NCBI RefSeq assembly: GCF_900104555.1
Contig: NZ_FNJU01000018.1
Location: 1-59,008 of the forward strand
Reading direction: 5' to 3'
Length of the DNA stretch: 59,008 nt
DNA from: Litchfieldia salsa
Lineage (GTDB): Bacteria > Bacillota > Bacilli > Bacillales > Bacillaceae_L
Position 1 is the first letter of the stretch, and each line of letters begins with the position of its first letter. Position numbers and translations under genes: made by a program. The notes beneath the pieces were generated by a model. That model was not told the origin of the DNA and made no database searches. It worked only from the letters and a program-made list of their open reading frames with translations. Shown here one piece after another: positions 44,179 to 52,842 of this stretch.

Positions 44179-44390
44179 CTTTGCCTCATATATTTTATTG
44201 CAGAAGGGGAGACAAGGTGTAGATGATGATGAATGGTTGATAAAAGGTACCATTATAAGATTGCACGTTAAGCTTTATAATGTGCATTCAAAAAATACGG
44301 GGGTCAAATCAAGGTTGCTATAACACCTTTAAATGAACCATTCATCATTTAATACACCTTAGCTCTTCATTTCGTCGAAATGAGGCAAAG
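44179..44390 (+). repeat. Nested inverted repeat before ydcC
   Basis: Outer ends CTTTGCCTCAT (44179-44189) and ATGAGGCAAAG (44380-44390) are perfect inverted repeats of 11 bp. Inside, AAGGTGTA plus ATGATGAATGGTT (44214-44238) is matched by AACCATTCATCAT plus TACACCTT (44336-44360). A TGCAC/GTGCA stem is near the centre. The right end touches AAAGGGG, the ydcC ribosome binding site. It could be a small non-autonomous mobile element or a structured leader. Confidence 0.85.
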
Positions 44391-44401
44391 GGGTTGAAGG
44401 A

Positions 44402-45412
44402 ATGAAGAAGAATTTATTGATGACAGTATTTGCAATAATTGCAATCCTAGCACTTGCGGGATGTGGGCAAAAGTCTCAGGAGGATGTCGTTAAAGCACTA
44501 GACGAAAAAGTGGAAAGTCTTACTGGTTACAAAGCAAATGCAAAAATGACATTACAAACAGGGAATGAGTCACAGGTATATGAGGTTGAGATTTGGCATA
44601 AAACACCAGATTATTACCGAGTTAACCTAAAGAATGCTCAAAAAGATCAAAGTCAAATGATCTTACGCAATGATGATGGTGTATTTGTGTTAACACCTGC
44701 ACTTAACAAGAGCTTCAGATTCCAAAGTGAGTGGCCGCAAAATAGTAGTCAAGCTTACTTGTATGAATCTCTAGTAAAGGATATAGTCGAGGATCCTGAG
44801 GCGAAATTTACCGCTGATAAGGAAACGTATGTATTTGAAACAAAAACGAATTATAAAAACAATAAGATGCTTCCGACTCAAGAAATCATCTTTGATAAAA
44901 AAGATCTAACACCGTTAATGGTAAAGGTGATGGATCCAGATCGTAATCCGTTACTAGTTGTTGAATTCTCAAAGACAGAATTTAATCCTGAATTTGATGA
45001 AAATGCGTTCAATGTAGATAAAAACATGTCTGGTGCACGATTAGAAGTACCGGTAATGGGAAGTGTTGATGCTGAGCCAATGGCTGTCATGTATCCACAA
45101 GAAGAAGTGCAGGGCGTAAAGCTTGTTGAAGAAAAAGAAATCACGACTGAAAATGGTAAAAGAATTGTGATGACATTCGGTGGTGAGAAGTCATTCACGT
45201 TAATTCAAGAAAGAGCTCAAGTATCCGAGGTTGGTACAACAACTTCAGTAAGTGGTGAGCCAGTTGATCTTGGATTTACAATGGGTGCATTATCAGATCA
45301 GTCAGTATCATGGTCATATGATGGTGTAGACTTCATGCTTGCATCTGAGGACTTATCACAAGAAGAGTTATTAATGGTAGCTCGTTCAGTACAAGGGCAA
45401 GCAGTAAAATAA
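44402..45412 (+). CDS. ydcC: LolA-like lipoprotein YdcC
   Basis: A 336-residue lipoprotein with signal peptide and lipobox LALAGCGQ at the N-terminus. The mature part has the LolA/MucB-like beta fold (DUF4367-like C-terminus; VYEVEIWHKTPDYYRVNL, QSQMILRNDDGVFVLTP). It corresponds to B. subtilis YdcC, a membrane lipoprotein reported to be made during sporulation. The function is unknown; the fold suggests binding of lipids or of an anti-sigma partner. The ATG follows AAAGGGG, at the edge of the inverted repeat. Confidence 0.88.
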   Translation: MKKNLLMTVFAIIAILALAGCGQKSQEDVVKALDEKVESLTGYKANAKMTLQTGNESQVYEVEIWHKTPDYYRVNLKNAQKDQSQMILRNDDGVFVLTPALNKSFRFQSEWPQNSSQAYLYESLVKDIVEDPEAKFTADKETYVFETKTNYKNNKMLPTQEIIFDKKDLTPLMVKVMDPDRNPLLVVEFSKTEFNPEFDENAFNVDKNMSGARLEVPVMGSVDAEPMAVMYPQEEVQGVKLVEEKEITTENGKRIVMTFGGEKSFTLIQERAQVSEVGTTTSVSGEPVDLGFTMGALSDQSVSWSYDGVDFMLASEDLSQEELLMVARSVQGQAVK

Positions 45413-45421
45413 GTAATAGAA

Positions 45422-45458
45422 TGAAAAGTGGCCTTTAATAGGTCACTTTCTTTTTTTC
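45422..45458 (+). terminator. Terminator of ydcC
   Basis: GAAAAGTGGCCT pairs with AGGTCACTTTC around a five-base loop, followed by TTTTTTTC. Confidence 0.85.
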
Positions 45459-45478
45459 GCCTTATAACGTATATTTCA

Positions 45479-45507
45479 TTGACAATGCCTAGTATAGGGA
45501 TAATAAT
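45479..45507 (+). promoter_or_regulatory. Candidate sigma-A promoter of alr
   Basis: TTGACA at 45479-45484, then 16 bases to TAATAA or 17 to AATAAT. It lies 30 bases before the alr start. Confidence 0.65.
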
Positions 45508-45536
45508 CTAACATATATTATAAGGGGAACAAGGAT

Positions 45537-46703
45537 GTGTTGGTTGTGGAATGTACTTCTTTTTACCGTGATACGTGGGTTGAGGTTGATTTAGATTGTA
45601 TTGAGGAAAACGTTAAATCAATGATTTCACATCTTTCCAAAGAGCAAATCGTCATTGCGGTTGTTAAAGCAAATGGATATGGTCATGGTGATGTTCAGGT
45701 TGCTAGAACGGCACTAAATGCAGGGGCGAGTTATTTAGCGGTTGCTTTCTTAGATGAAGCACTTTCTTTGCGTAGGCATGGAATACAAGCACCGATCATT
45801 GTTTTAGGTGCGTCTCGTTCAGAGGATGTTAATGTTGCTGCTGAAAACAATGTTACCTTAACGGTGTTTAATTTAGAGTGGATCATCCAAGCAAAAGAAA
45901 GGCTTGATAAGGATAAAACCGTATCGTTTCACCTGAAGTTAGATACTGGTATGGGACGGTTAGGGATAAAAGATGAAGGGGAAATGCTAGAGGTTATTAA
46001 AGTAATAGATGAGTCTCCTATGTTTCATCTAGAAGGAATCTTTACTCATTTTGCGACTGCAGATGAGCTAGATCTTTCTTACTTTCATGCACAATTTGAA
46101 AGGTTTAATCAATTTCTATCCTTGTTACCATATCAGCCTAAGTTAATTCATACTGGTAACAGTGCAACAGGGCTTCGATTTCCTGAAAAGACTTTTAATG
46201 CAGTTAGGCTCGGAATTGCCATGTATGGATTAACTCCTTCTACAGAGATGAAAGGCTTATTACCATATGAGTTAAAAGAGGCTTTCTCGCTTCATAGTAA
46301 GCTCGTCCATGTCAAAAAACTCACAGAAGGAGAAAAGGTAAGTTATGGGGCAACTTATACTGCAAATGAAGAAGAGTGGGTCGGAACGGTTCCAATCGGA
46401 TATGCAGATGGATGGATTAGAAAACACCAAGGTGCAGAGGTTTTAGTTGAAGGGAATCGTTGTGAAATTATTGGTAGAGTGTGTATGGACCAATTCGTTG
46501 TGAGACTTCCACATCAACTTCCTGTAGGGAGTCGTGTCACCCTTATTGGGACTCAAGGTAATCAAACAATAGGGATAGATGAAGTTGCTAAAAGACTTGA
46601 AACCATCAACTATGAGATTCCCTGTACAATTAATTTTCGAGTACCTCGTATTTTTTTGGAAAAACAGAGTATAATTGAAGTGAGAAACACAATCCTATTG
46701 TAG
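45537..46703 (+). CDS. alr: Alanine racemase
   Basis: Alr converts L- to D-alanine with pyridoxal phosphate, supplying D-Ala for Ddl. The 388-residue protein has the PLP-lysine loop VVKANGYGHGD, HTGNSATGLRF, the second catalytic base tyrosine in VSYGATYTA, and RVCMDQFVV. The start is the GTG at 45537 or 45546; AAGGGG and AAGGA lie upstream, and FYRDTW aligns with B. subtilis Alr. It precedes the ndoAI-ndoA pair, as in B. subtilis. Confidence 0.94.
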   Translation: MLVVECTSFYRDTWVEVDLDCIEENVKSMISHLSKEQIVIAVVKANGYGHGDVQVARTALNAGASYLAVAFLDEALSLRRHGIQAPIIVLGASRSEDVNVAAENNVTLTVFNLEWIIQAKERLDKDKTVSFHLKLDTGMGRLGIKDEGEMLEVIKVIDESPMFHLEGIFTHFATADELDLSYFHAQFERFNQFLSLLPYQPKLIHTGNSATGLRFPEKTFNAVRLGIAMYGLTPSTEMKGLLPYELKEAFSLHSKLVHVKKLTEGEKVSYGATYTANEEEWVGTVPIGYADGWIRKHQGAEVLVEGNRCEIIGRVCMDQFVVRLPHQLPVGSRVTLIGTQGNQTIGIDEVAKRLETINYEIPCTINFRVPRIFLEKQSIIEVRNTILL

Positions 46704-46806
46704 GAAACATCTTCTGCTTTATGAAGGATTTAAAGGTTGTAGTTATTGTGAAGTTAGTTGCTATTTGCTTGTTTAAGAAAGTATAAAGCTTTTAAACGTA
46801 GTTTTT
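46704..46806 (+). other. Spacer after alr
   Basis: About 100 bases with no gene and no clear terminator. Its last part, AAGAAAGTATAAA with TAGTTTTTGTGTC, recurs just before the next repeat copy at 46933-46965, so it belongs to the repeat flank. Confidence 0.4.
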
Positions 46807-46924
46807 GTGTCTAGCTCCAGCGCCTAGCCCCTCGATTGCTTCAGACCCTTCTGGCGGAAGCGAGCTTCCTAGTCAGGGTCCTCCAGCACTTTTCGGGGCT
46901 GAACAAGGCGCTTGCGCTTTTCTT
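46807..46924 (+). repeat. Bacillus-type intergenic repeat (GTGTCTAGCTCCAG), copy A
   Basis: It starts GTGTCTAGCTCCAGCGCCTA and ends CAAGGCGCTTGCGCTTTTCTT. The ends pair (AGCGCC with GGCGCTT), and inner blocks CTTCTGGCGGAAG and GCGAGCTTCCT fold too. It is followed at 46963 by a related copy with a different middle. Non-coding. Confidence 0.85.
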
Positions 46925-46962
46925 AAAAGGTAAGAAAGTATAAAAATTCGAACTTAGTTTTG

Positions 46963-47088
46963 GTGTCTAGCTCCAGGTGCCATCGGCTCGGGGTCATAAG
47001 CCAATCCGCCGTGAAGGTTAAAAAGCAAACCTTCAAGCCGGCCTGTCTTATGCCTGTCGCCGATAAACGGGCGCCTTGTGCTTTTCTT
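46963..47088 (+). repeat. Bacillus-type intergenic repeat, copy B
   Basis: Same ends as copy A (GTGTCTAGCTCCAGGTGCC at the left, GGGCGCCTTGTGCTTTTCTT at the right). The middle is a stem GAAGGTT/AACCTTC with CATAAGCC and GGCCTGTCTTATG. A truncated relative lies at 1150-1182. Confidence 0.85.
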
Positions 47089-47229
47089 GTTTATGCATAA
47101 AACGTAAGTGAAGATGTCGATAATAGTGAGGAAATAAAGTAATTCGCTTTGCATCTCCTTATTTTAATGGTATTATTAAAGGTGGAATAGAATAATTATG
47201 GTGTGTAGTTATGGTGGAGGTGTATGTTT

Positions 47230-47511
47230 GTGTCTGAATCCAGCGCAACAACTGAAATATTGATTCGTTTACCACAAAACTTAATCAGTGAATTAGACGG
47301 ACTAGTTAAGCAAGAGAACGGGAATCGAAATGAACTAATTTATCAAGCGACAAAAATGTACCTTCGTGAGAGAAAGAAGCGTCATATTCGTGAGTCTATG
47401 AGACGTGGTTATATGGAAATGGCTAAGATTAATCTAAACATCGCATCAGAGGCTTTTTTAGCTGAATCTGAGGCAGATCACACCGTAGAACGCTTAGTTA
47501 GCGGGGGGTAA
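47230..47511 (+). CDS. ndoAI: Antitoxin EndoAI (MazE-type)
   Basis: The antitoxin binds and blocks the EndoA ribonuclease and represses the pair. The 93-residue protein has an N-terminal ribbon-helix-helix ([35 protein letters not shown]) and the toxin-binding tail [22 protein letters not shown] with TVERLVSGG, as in B. subtilis. I choose the GTG at 47230, nine bases after GGAGG. The ATG at 47224 is only three bases from it. Confidence 0.94.
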   Translation: MSESSATTEILIRLPQNLISELDGLVKQENGNRNELIYQATKMYLRERKKRHIRESMRRGYMEMAKINLNIASEAFLAESEADHTVERLVSGG

Positions 47512-47515
47512 TCAA

Positions 47516-47866
47516 TTGATTGTTAAACGTGGCGACGTGTATTTTGCTGACCTCTCCCCTGTTGTTGGTTCAGAGCAAGGCGGCGTTCGTCCAGTTCTTG
47601 TCATCCAAAACGATATTGGGAATCGGTTTAGTCCCACAGTCATTGTTGCAGCAATAACGGCGCAAATCCAAAAGGCTAAATTGCCAACCCATGTAGAAAT
47701 TGATGCAGAAAAATATGGCTTTGAGCGAGACTCAGTTATTCTTCTAGAGCAAATTCGAACAATTGATAAGCAACGTCTAACCGACAAAATTACCCATCTT
47801 GACGAAGAGATGATGGACAGAGTGGATGAAGCCTTACAAATCAGTTTGGGACTCATCGATTTTTAG
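47516..47866 (+). CDS. ndoA: Endoribonuclease toxin EndoA (MazF-type)
   Basis: EndoA cuts mRNA at UACAU-type sites. The 116-residue protein is almost the same as B. subtilis Ndo[44 protein letters not shown] and [13 protein letters not shown], including the catalytic Arg and Thr/Ser. The TTG start lies four bases after the antitoxin stop, and the ribosome binding site GGGGGG falls in the antitoxin's last codons, so translation is coupled. It is a chromosomal pair upstream of the sigma-B operon. Confidence 0.96.
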   Translation: MIVKRGDVYFADLSPVVGSEQGGVRPVLVIQNDIGNRFSPTVIVAAITAQIQKAKLPTHVEIDAEKYGFERDSVILLEQIRTIDKQRLTDKITHLDEEMMDRVDEALQISLGLIDF

Positions 47867-47890
47867 GTATTATTTTATTCAATATATGAT

Positions 47891-47921
47891 GAAGCTGCCA
47901 CTTTGGTAGCTTCTTTTATTA
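47891..47921 (+). terminator. Terminator of ndoAI-ndoA
   Basis: GAAGCTGCCA pairs with TGGTAGCTTC around a three-base loop, followed by TTTTATTATA. Confidence 0.85.
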
Positions 47922-47966
47922 TATTTGGGAAAAACTAATTGAAAATCAAAATGGAGGAATAAAGAA

Positions 47967-49157
47967 TTGGATCAAAAAAGCTTCAATCAACTAATTGAGA
48001 AATATGGGATCTTCCTAGAGAAAGCAAATATACCATACCAATACATAGATCAAACTGCATTAAGAATTCAAGGGGTTCAGGTAAACGCTAAACAACATCA
48101 ACAAGTAAACATTCTTATTCAATGGGATTTATTAGATACTGCATACAACTTGTTCGACTCATACACCCCATCTGATATTAAGCGGGATCAGTTACAAGCG
48201 ATGTTTATGTTTGTAGACAGTGGTTATGACATAAAGATTCATTGCTCTTTTAATACAACAATAAAGACAGATCCATATCGAATAAAAGTAAGTGTTGGAA
48301 ATATAGAGGTATGGTGTAGGTCGCTGTATTCATATCTTTATGAAGTTAATCCTTCTTATGTAGGAGAGATTGAGACATATCTTCAAGAAAAACAACGTGA
48401 TTTGAATTCAATTAATGAACAAGCTTGGAATCAAAATAACTATCAAGCTCTTCTAAATCGTTTCGGCTCACCAGAAGAAACAGCTAAGAAAATAAAAGAA
48501 AATCCAGATTGGCGATTACATCCTTTCAGAAAGTATCTTGGAGATCTATCATCAAAAAAAGTTATTCACCTTTTAGGCTCCAATGGAGTGAAAGGAACTG
48601 CAATAGCCTTACTTGGTGGGGAGGTCACGATTGTGGACTTCTCGATGGAGAACCAAAGGTTTGCTGAAGAAGTTTCAGGACACGCGGGTGTTTCTATTAA
48701 TTATATACTCTCAGACGTGATGTCATTAAACAAGCATAGCCTTGCAACATTTGATATTGTGTTAATGGAATTAGGGGTTCTCCATTATTTTATTGATCTC
48801 CCTTCATTAGCGTCTATTGTGAGTGAATTATTGGAGCCTAATGGAGTCTTTATTCTTCATGAATTTCATCCGATTTCAACTAAGTTGATTACTTCTAGTG
48901 GGAAAAAACATAAGGTAGACGGGAATTACTTTGATCCATCTCTTGTCACGTTGGATGTTGCCTTTTCAAAGCATCTGACTGAGGAGGAAAAGAAGGATTT
49001 AGCAAAGGTGTATCAAAGACAGTGGAATATTGGTGAGGTCATTACAACCTTTGCGAAAAAGGGGATCTATGTAGATGTGCTTGAGGAGGAACCAAATCAT
49101 AAGGTTCATGATATAGGCTTGCCGAAAACATACACACTTGTTGCTAGGAGAGTATAG
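47967..49157 (+). CDS. Two-domain SAM-dependent methyltransferase
   Basis: A 396-residue protein. Residues about 185-396 are a class I methyltransferase: VIHLLGSNGVKGTAIALLGGEVTIVDFS is the SAM site (core LLGSNGVKGTAIAL, acidic VDFS), then DIVLMELGVLHYF and EPNGVFILHEFHP. Residues 1-130 are a separate domain (ALRIQGVQVNAKQHQQVNILIQ, YDIKIHCSF) that resembles a nucleotidyltransferase-like fold, without the clear catalytic Gly-Ser. The target of methylation is unknown. The start is TTG with ATGGAGGAA upstream. It lies alone between the ndoA terminator and its own terminator, just before rsbR. Confidence 0.75.
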   Translation: MDQKSFNQLIEKYGIFLEKANIPYQYIDQTALRIQGVQVNAKQHQQVNILIQWDLLDTAYNLFDSYTPSDIKRDQLQAMFMFVDSGYDIKIHCSFNTTIKTDPYRIKVSVGNIEVWCRSLYSYLYEVNPSYVGEIETYLQEKQRDLNSINEQAWNQNNYQALLNRFGSPEETAKKIKENPDWRLHPFRKYLGDLSSKKVIHLLGSNGVKGTAIALLGGEVTIVDFSMENQRFAEEVSGHAGVSINYILSDVMSLNKHSLATFDIVLMELGVLHYFIDLPSLASIVSELLEPNGVFILHEFHPISTKLITSSGKKHKVDGNYFDPSLVTLDVAFSKHLTEEEKKDLAKVYQRQWNIGEVITTFAKKGIYVDVLEEEPNHKVHDIGLPKTYTLVARRV

Positions 49158-49158
49158 A

Positions 49159-49186
49159 AGGACTGGATATCCAGTCCTATTTTTGT
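49159..49186 (+). terminator. Terminator of the methyltransferase gene
   Basis: AGGACTGGAT pairs with ATCCAGTCCT with almost no loop, followed by ATTTTTG. Confidence 0.85.
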
Positions 49187-49240
49187 TACAAAAATATAGC
49201 AATTATTTTACAATAATTGAACAAAGGGAGGAATTCGACA

Positions 49241-49348
49241 ATTTATACAGAAGTATTAAATAAGGCAATATTGTTGAATAAGCTGTCTATGGATGAAATA
49301 ATAGGAGATGATAGGTCAGTCTTGGGAAGAATAAGGGGGAAACCATGA
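49241..49348 (+). CDS. Possible 35-codon leader peptide coupled to rsbR
   Basis: After AAGGGAGG at 49224-49231 a frame opens at ATT (49241) and reads about 35 codons (YTEVLNKAILLNKLSMDEII and on). Its TGA overlaps the rsbR start (CATGAA). ATT is a rare start, known mainly for infC. An internal TTG or ATG without a ribosome binding site is the alternative. The ribosome binding site with nothing else to serve and the overlap are the only support. Confidence 0.3.
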   Translation: MYTEVLNKAILLNKLSMDEIIGDDRSVLGRIRGKP

Positions 49349-50184
49349 ATAATTATATTTTACATTTTCTAGATCAAAACAAAACAACTATTGTCGAACA
49401 ATGGATTAACGAAATAAAGGTAGTTGGAGAACAAAAGCAATTATCAGCAGGTCCTGATGATAACATGTTCGTTTCCACAAGTAAGGAATTCATTGAAATC
49501 ATCATGTCTAATTTAAACAAAGACAAAGATGGTTTCTCGTCTAAGCTAACAGATTTTTCTAGCAGAATCATTCGTTTAGGATGGCCATTAACCTATGTAA
49601 TAGAAGGCTTACAAGCATTCAGAAGTGTGCTCTTAAAAAAAGCTTTTAATGAAAAGGTAGCTGAAAATGATTATTTACTTGTGCTTAATGAAGTGGACCA
49701 GTGGATTGACCCTATTATTAGTGAAATGATTTCTCTGTACTCTGGGAATTGGGAACAAACAGTTTCTCTGCAGAAGGTTGCACTGCAGGAGCTATCAGCC
49801 CCACTTATTCCTATTTTTGAAGATATTACAATTATGCCATTAATAGGAACGATCGATACTGAAAGAGCTAGACAAATTATGGAGAATCTTTTGCAGGGAG
49901 TGGTAAAGCATCGTTCAGAAGTCGTGTTAATCGATATTACAGGTGTACCTGTGGTTGATACGATGGTTGCCCATCACATTATTCAGGCAGCTGAGGCAGT
50001 AAGGCTTGTAGGAGCGAAATGCTTACTTGTTGGAATTCGACCGGAAATTGCTCAGACAATTGTTAATCTTGGGATTGATTTAAATCAATTTATTACGAAA
50101 AGTACTTTGAAAAGAGGAATTGAAACGGCCTTAGAAATGACCAATCGTAAAATGGTGAGACTTGGTGTGGAGGGGTTAGATTGA
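49345..50184 (+). CDS. rsbR: Stressosome co-antagonist RsbRA
   Basis: RsbR forms the stressosome core with RsbS and holds RsbT until stress. The 279-residue protein has an N-terminal non-heme globin-like sensor domain (about 1-145, all helix) and a C-terminal STAS domain with the phosphorylatable threonines near [18 protein letters not shown] and [21 protein letters not shown] precedes the ATG. The stop overlaps the rsbS start (TTGA). It is the first gene of the eight-gene sigma-B operon. Confidence 0.93.
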   Translation: MNNYILHFLDQNKTTIVEQWINEIKVVGEQKQLSAGPDDNMFVSTSKEFIEIIMSNLNKDKDGFSSKLTDFSSRIIRLGWPLTYVIEGLQAFRSVLLKKAFNEKVAENDYLLVLNEVDQWIDPIISEMISLYSGNWEQTVSLQKVALQELSAPLIPIFEDITIMPLIGTIDTERARQIMENLLQGVVKHRSEVVLIDITGVPVVDTMVAHHIIQAAEAVRLVGAKCLLVGIRPEIAQTIVNLGIDLNQFITKSTLKRGIETALEMTNRKMVRLGVEGLD

Positions 50185-50564
50185 GAATTCCTATTCTAAA
50201 GCTTTATCAATATTTAATTATATCTATTCAGTGGGAGCTGGATGATCAAACTGCACTAGAATTTCAAGAGGATTTGCTGAATAAACTACATGAAACTGGC
50301 GCAAATGGAGTTTTGATCGATTTAACATCAATTGATTTTATTGATTCCTTTATTGCTAAGGTATTAGGTGATGTCATCAAAATGGCTAATCTGATGGGAG
50401 CTAAGGTTGTTATTACGGGTATCCAACCTGCAGTTGCTATTACTCTTGTTGAATTAGGGGTTCATATGGAAAACGTGATTACCGCCCTTGATTTAGAGAA
50501 AGGGATAAAAAATCTGCAAATCGAATTGGGGGAAAATCCATGGGAATCCAGCAGCCCTGTGTGA
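50181..50564 (+). CDS. rsbS: Stressosome STAS protein RsbS
   Basis: RsbS is the single-domain STAS partner of RsbR that binds RsbT. The 127-residue protein aligns with B. subtilis RsbS ([20 protein letters not shown] core [13 protein letters not shown]), with the phosphorylated serine in [13 protein letters not shown]. The TTG start overlaps the rsbR stop, with GTGGAGGGG upstream. Its end overlaps rsbT by 25 bases. Confidence 0.95.
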   Translation: MRIPILKLYQYLIISIQWELDDQTALEFQEDLLNKLHETGANGVLIDLTSIDFIDSFIAKVLGDVIKMANLMGAKVVITGIQPAVAITLVELGVHMENVITALDLEKGIKNLQIELGENPWESSSPV

Positions 50565-50944
50565 GGATAACAACAGAATGGGACATTGTTGCTGCAAGGC
50601 AACAAGGCCGTATAGCTGCTAAAGATCTTGGATTTAGCACAGTGGATCAAGCTAGAATCACTACCGCTATATCAGAATTAGCAAGAAACATTTATTTATA
50701 TGCAGGCAATGGAGAAATCTGTATTCAAAGATATACGCACGCAGGAAAAGTTGGATTGCAAATAAAATGCAGTGATAGTGGACCTGGAATCACTGATATT
50801 AGACAAGTAATGCAGGATGGATTTTCAACATCTGGTGGATTAGGGGCAGGATTGCCTGGTGTTAAGCGATTAATGGATGAGTTCGAAATTGAATCAAACC
50901 CTGGACAGGGGACAACAATTACTACAGTCAAATGGCTTCGATAA
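50540..50944 (+). CDS. rsbT: Serine/threonine kinase RsbT
   Basis: On stress RsbT phosphorylates RsbR and RsbS, leaves the stressosome and activates RsbU. The 134-residue GHKL-type kinase has the N box [12 protein letters not shown] and the G boxes CSDSGPGI and [13 protein letters not shown]. The ATG lies inside rsbS with GGGGG before it. Confidence 0.95.
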   Translation: MGIQQPCVRITTEWDIVAARQQGRIAAKDLGFSTVDQARITTAISELARNIYLYAGNGEICIQRYTHAGKVGLQIKCSDSGPGITDIRQVMQDGFSTSGGLGAGLPGVKRLMDEFEIESNPGQGTTITTVKWLR

Positions 50945-50958
50945 GGAGGTAGCTTACA

Positions 50959-51969
50959 TTGGAATTTCGGGATGGCATGGAAAAAAGGTATAACCAAATT
51001 CTTAAGAATTACTTGAATGAAAAAGATGAAAAAGCATTATATTTAGGACAAAAGTTTAGCCGTAAGTCGATTGAACATTTGGTTCCACCTGAAGAAATGA
51101 TTAGTCTTCATCGAAATACCGTTAAAGAAATTTTTCCGAATTTACCAAAGGAGGTTATCGATTCATTTGATTTTTTAATAGAGGTTATGATTGGATATGG
51201 TTTAGCCTATCAAGAACACCAAAGCTTAAGGTTTCAACAACAGGAACTTAAATCAGAAATTGAAATTGCAGCTTCAGTTCAGCAATCCTTACTTGAAACA
51301 ACGATACCATCTGTTGGATGTTTAGATATTGGAGCTATTAGTGTACCCTCTAAACAAATGAATGGAGATTATTTTCATTTTGTCTCAGATGACAAAAGCA
51401 GTATTAGTGTTGCTATTGCTGATGTTATTGGGAAAGGGATTCCGGCTGCTCTTTGTATGTCTATGATTAAATATGCGATGGATAGCCTTCCGGATTATAG
51501 AATAAGTCCTAGTGGGGTTTTAGAAAATCTTAATAGAGTGGTCGAACAGAATGTTGATATGGGCATGTTTATTACAATGCTTTATGGTTTGTATAGAACA
51601 GATGACCATGTATTTACATATAGTTCTGCAGGCCATGAACCGGGCTTTATCTATAATAAAGAACAAGATGAATTCTTCGATATGAAGACAAAAGGATTAG
51701 TTTTAGGTGTGAACCCTTATACAAAATATCGACATTTCGAACTCAAATTAAATATAGGGGATATGATTATCCTCCTTTCAGATGGAGTAACTGAATGCCG
51801 AGTTAATGATGAGTTCATCGAAAGAGAAGAAATTACTTCTTATATTAAAAAATATAACCATCTTCCGGCGCAAGAAATTGTTGAAAATGTATATCGTGAA
51901 CTTGAAAAACTACAAAATTTTGAATTAAGAGATGATTTCACATTTATTATTTTAAAAAGATGTGTTTAA
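50959..51969 (+). CDS. rsbU: Phosphatase RsbU
   Basis: RsbU dephosphorylates RsbV~P when bound by RsbT. The 336-residue protein has an N-terminal helical RsbT-binding domain (about 1-85), a short coiled coil (YQEHQSLRFQQQELKSEIE), and a PP2C-type domain with NGDYFHF, IADVIGKGIPAALCMSM and LSDGVTECR as metal-binding motifs. The TTG start has AAGGAGG upstream. Its stop codon lies inside the sigma-B promoter of the downstream genes. Confidence 0.95.
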   Translation: MEFRDGMEKRYNQILKNYLNEKDEKALYLGQKFSRKSIEHLVPPEEMISLHRNTVKEIFPNLPKEVIDSFDFLIEVMIGYGLAYQEHQSLRFQQQELKSEIEIAASVQQSLLETTIPSVGCLDIGAISVPSKQMNGDYFHFVSDDKSSISVAIADVIGKGIPAALCMSMIKYAMDSLPDYRISPSGVLENLNRVVEQNVDMGMFITMLYGLYRTDDHVFTYSSAGHEPGFIYNKEQDEFFDMKTKGLVLGVNPYTKYRHFELKLNIGDMIILLSDGVTECRVNDEFIEREEITSYIKKYNHLPAQEIVENVYRELEKLQNFELRDDFTFIILKRCV

Positions 51970-51989
51970 TAGATAATCATTTAGGGTAT
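51964..51989 (+). promoter_or_regulatory. Sigma-B promoter of rsbV-rsbW-sigB-rsbX
   Basis: GTTTAA at 51964-51969, a 14-base spacer and GGGTAT at 51984-51989 match the sigma-B consensus. It lies where B. subtilis has its autoregulatory promoter and gives positive feedback. Confidence 0.92.
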
Positions 51990-52027
51990 TAGTAAGTAAA
52001 TAATAAATCTAATAAGAGGTGAAAGGT

Positions 52028-52360
52028 ATGAACATCCTTATAGACGTTAGAGATCTTAATGATAGTAAATATGTAACAATAAGAGGCGAAATAGATGTAT
52101 ATACTGCTCCTGAGCTGAAAGAGCAACTTCTGCCAATATCTGAAATGGAAAAGGTTAACATGATTGTAGACCTAAGGGGAGTTTCCTACTTAGATAGTAC
52201 AGGCTTAGGGGTATTTATTGGGATTTTCAAAAATGTCCAAAAAAATCATGGTGAATTCAAGCTAGTCGGGCTGTCTGAACGACTTGAGCGTTTATTTTCA
52301 ATTACCGGTTTATCAGAAATTATGACGATAGAACGTAAGTTAGAAGGTGAATTAACATGA
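52028..52360 (+). CDS. rsbV: Anti-anti-sigma factor RsbV
   Basis: Unphosphorylated RsbV takes RsbW away from SigB. The 110-residue STAS protein has GEIDVYTAPELKE and SYLDSTGLGVFIG with the phosphoserine. The ATG at 52028 follows AAGAGGTGAAAGG; the GTG at 52019 lies within that site. It overlaps rsbW by four bases (ATGA). Confidence 0.95.
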   Translation: MNILIDVRDLNDSKYVTIRGEIDVYTAPELKEQLLPISEMEKVNMIVDLRGVSYLDSTGLGVFIGIFKNVQKNHGEFKLVGLSERLERLFSITGLSEIMTIERKLEGELT

Positions 52361-52842
52361 ATCAATCATTCGATTATGTAGAGATGAAGGTACCAGCAAA
52401 AGCCGAATATGTGGGTGTAGTACGGTTAACGCTGTCTGGAATAGCAAGTAGGATGGGATTTTCCTATGAAGCGATAGAAGATTTAAAGATTGCTACAAGT
52501 GAAGCTTGTACAAATGCTGTGCAACATGCCTATCACAAGAATGAAGGTGGAGAAATTACGGTTGGTTACGGTTTATATGATGACAGACTTGAGGTGATGA
52601 TTGCTGATAATGGGAAAAGTTTTAATTTTGAGCAAATGAAAGAAGAAATAGGACCACATTCAGTTGATCAATCCATTGAAAAGCTTCCTGAAGGCGGCCT
52701 AGGGCTATATTTAATCGACACCTTAATGGATGAAGTTAAAGTACACCATAAGTATGGGGTAACAGTATTTATGACAAAGTATAGATATAGAGAGAAGGTG
52801 GAGAGCGATGCCAAAACCATCTCAAGCTTTGGCACAAACTAA
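52357..52842 (+). CDS. rsbW: Anti-sigma-B factor and kinase RsbW
   Basis: RsbW binds SigB and phosphorylates RsbV. The 161-residue GHKL kinase has the N box ATSEACTNAVQHAY and G boxes IADNGKSF and GGLGLYLI. It starts four bases before the rsbV stop and overlaps sigB by 35 bases, so partners are made in fixed ratios. Confidence 0.96.
   Translation: MNQSFDYVEMKVPAKAEYVGVVRLTLSGIASRMGFSYEAIEDLKIATSEACTNAVQHAYHKNEGGEITVGYGLYDDRLEVMIADNGKSFNFEQMKEEIGPHSVDQSIEKLPEGGLGLYLIDTLMDEVKVHHKYGVTVFMTKYRYREKVESDAKTISSFGTN

Noticed and set aside
44179..44390. A T-box or known riboswitch before ydcC
   Set aside because: There is no T-box sequence and no known aptamer core; only long inverted repeats can be supported.
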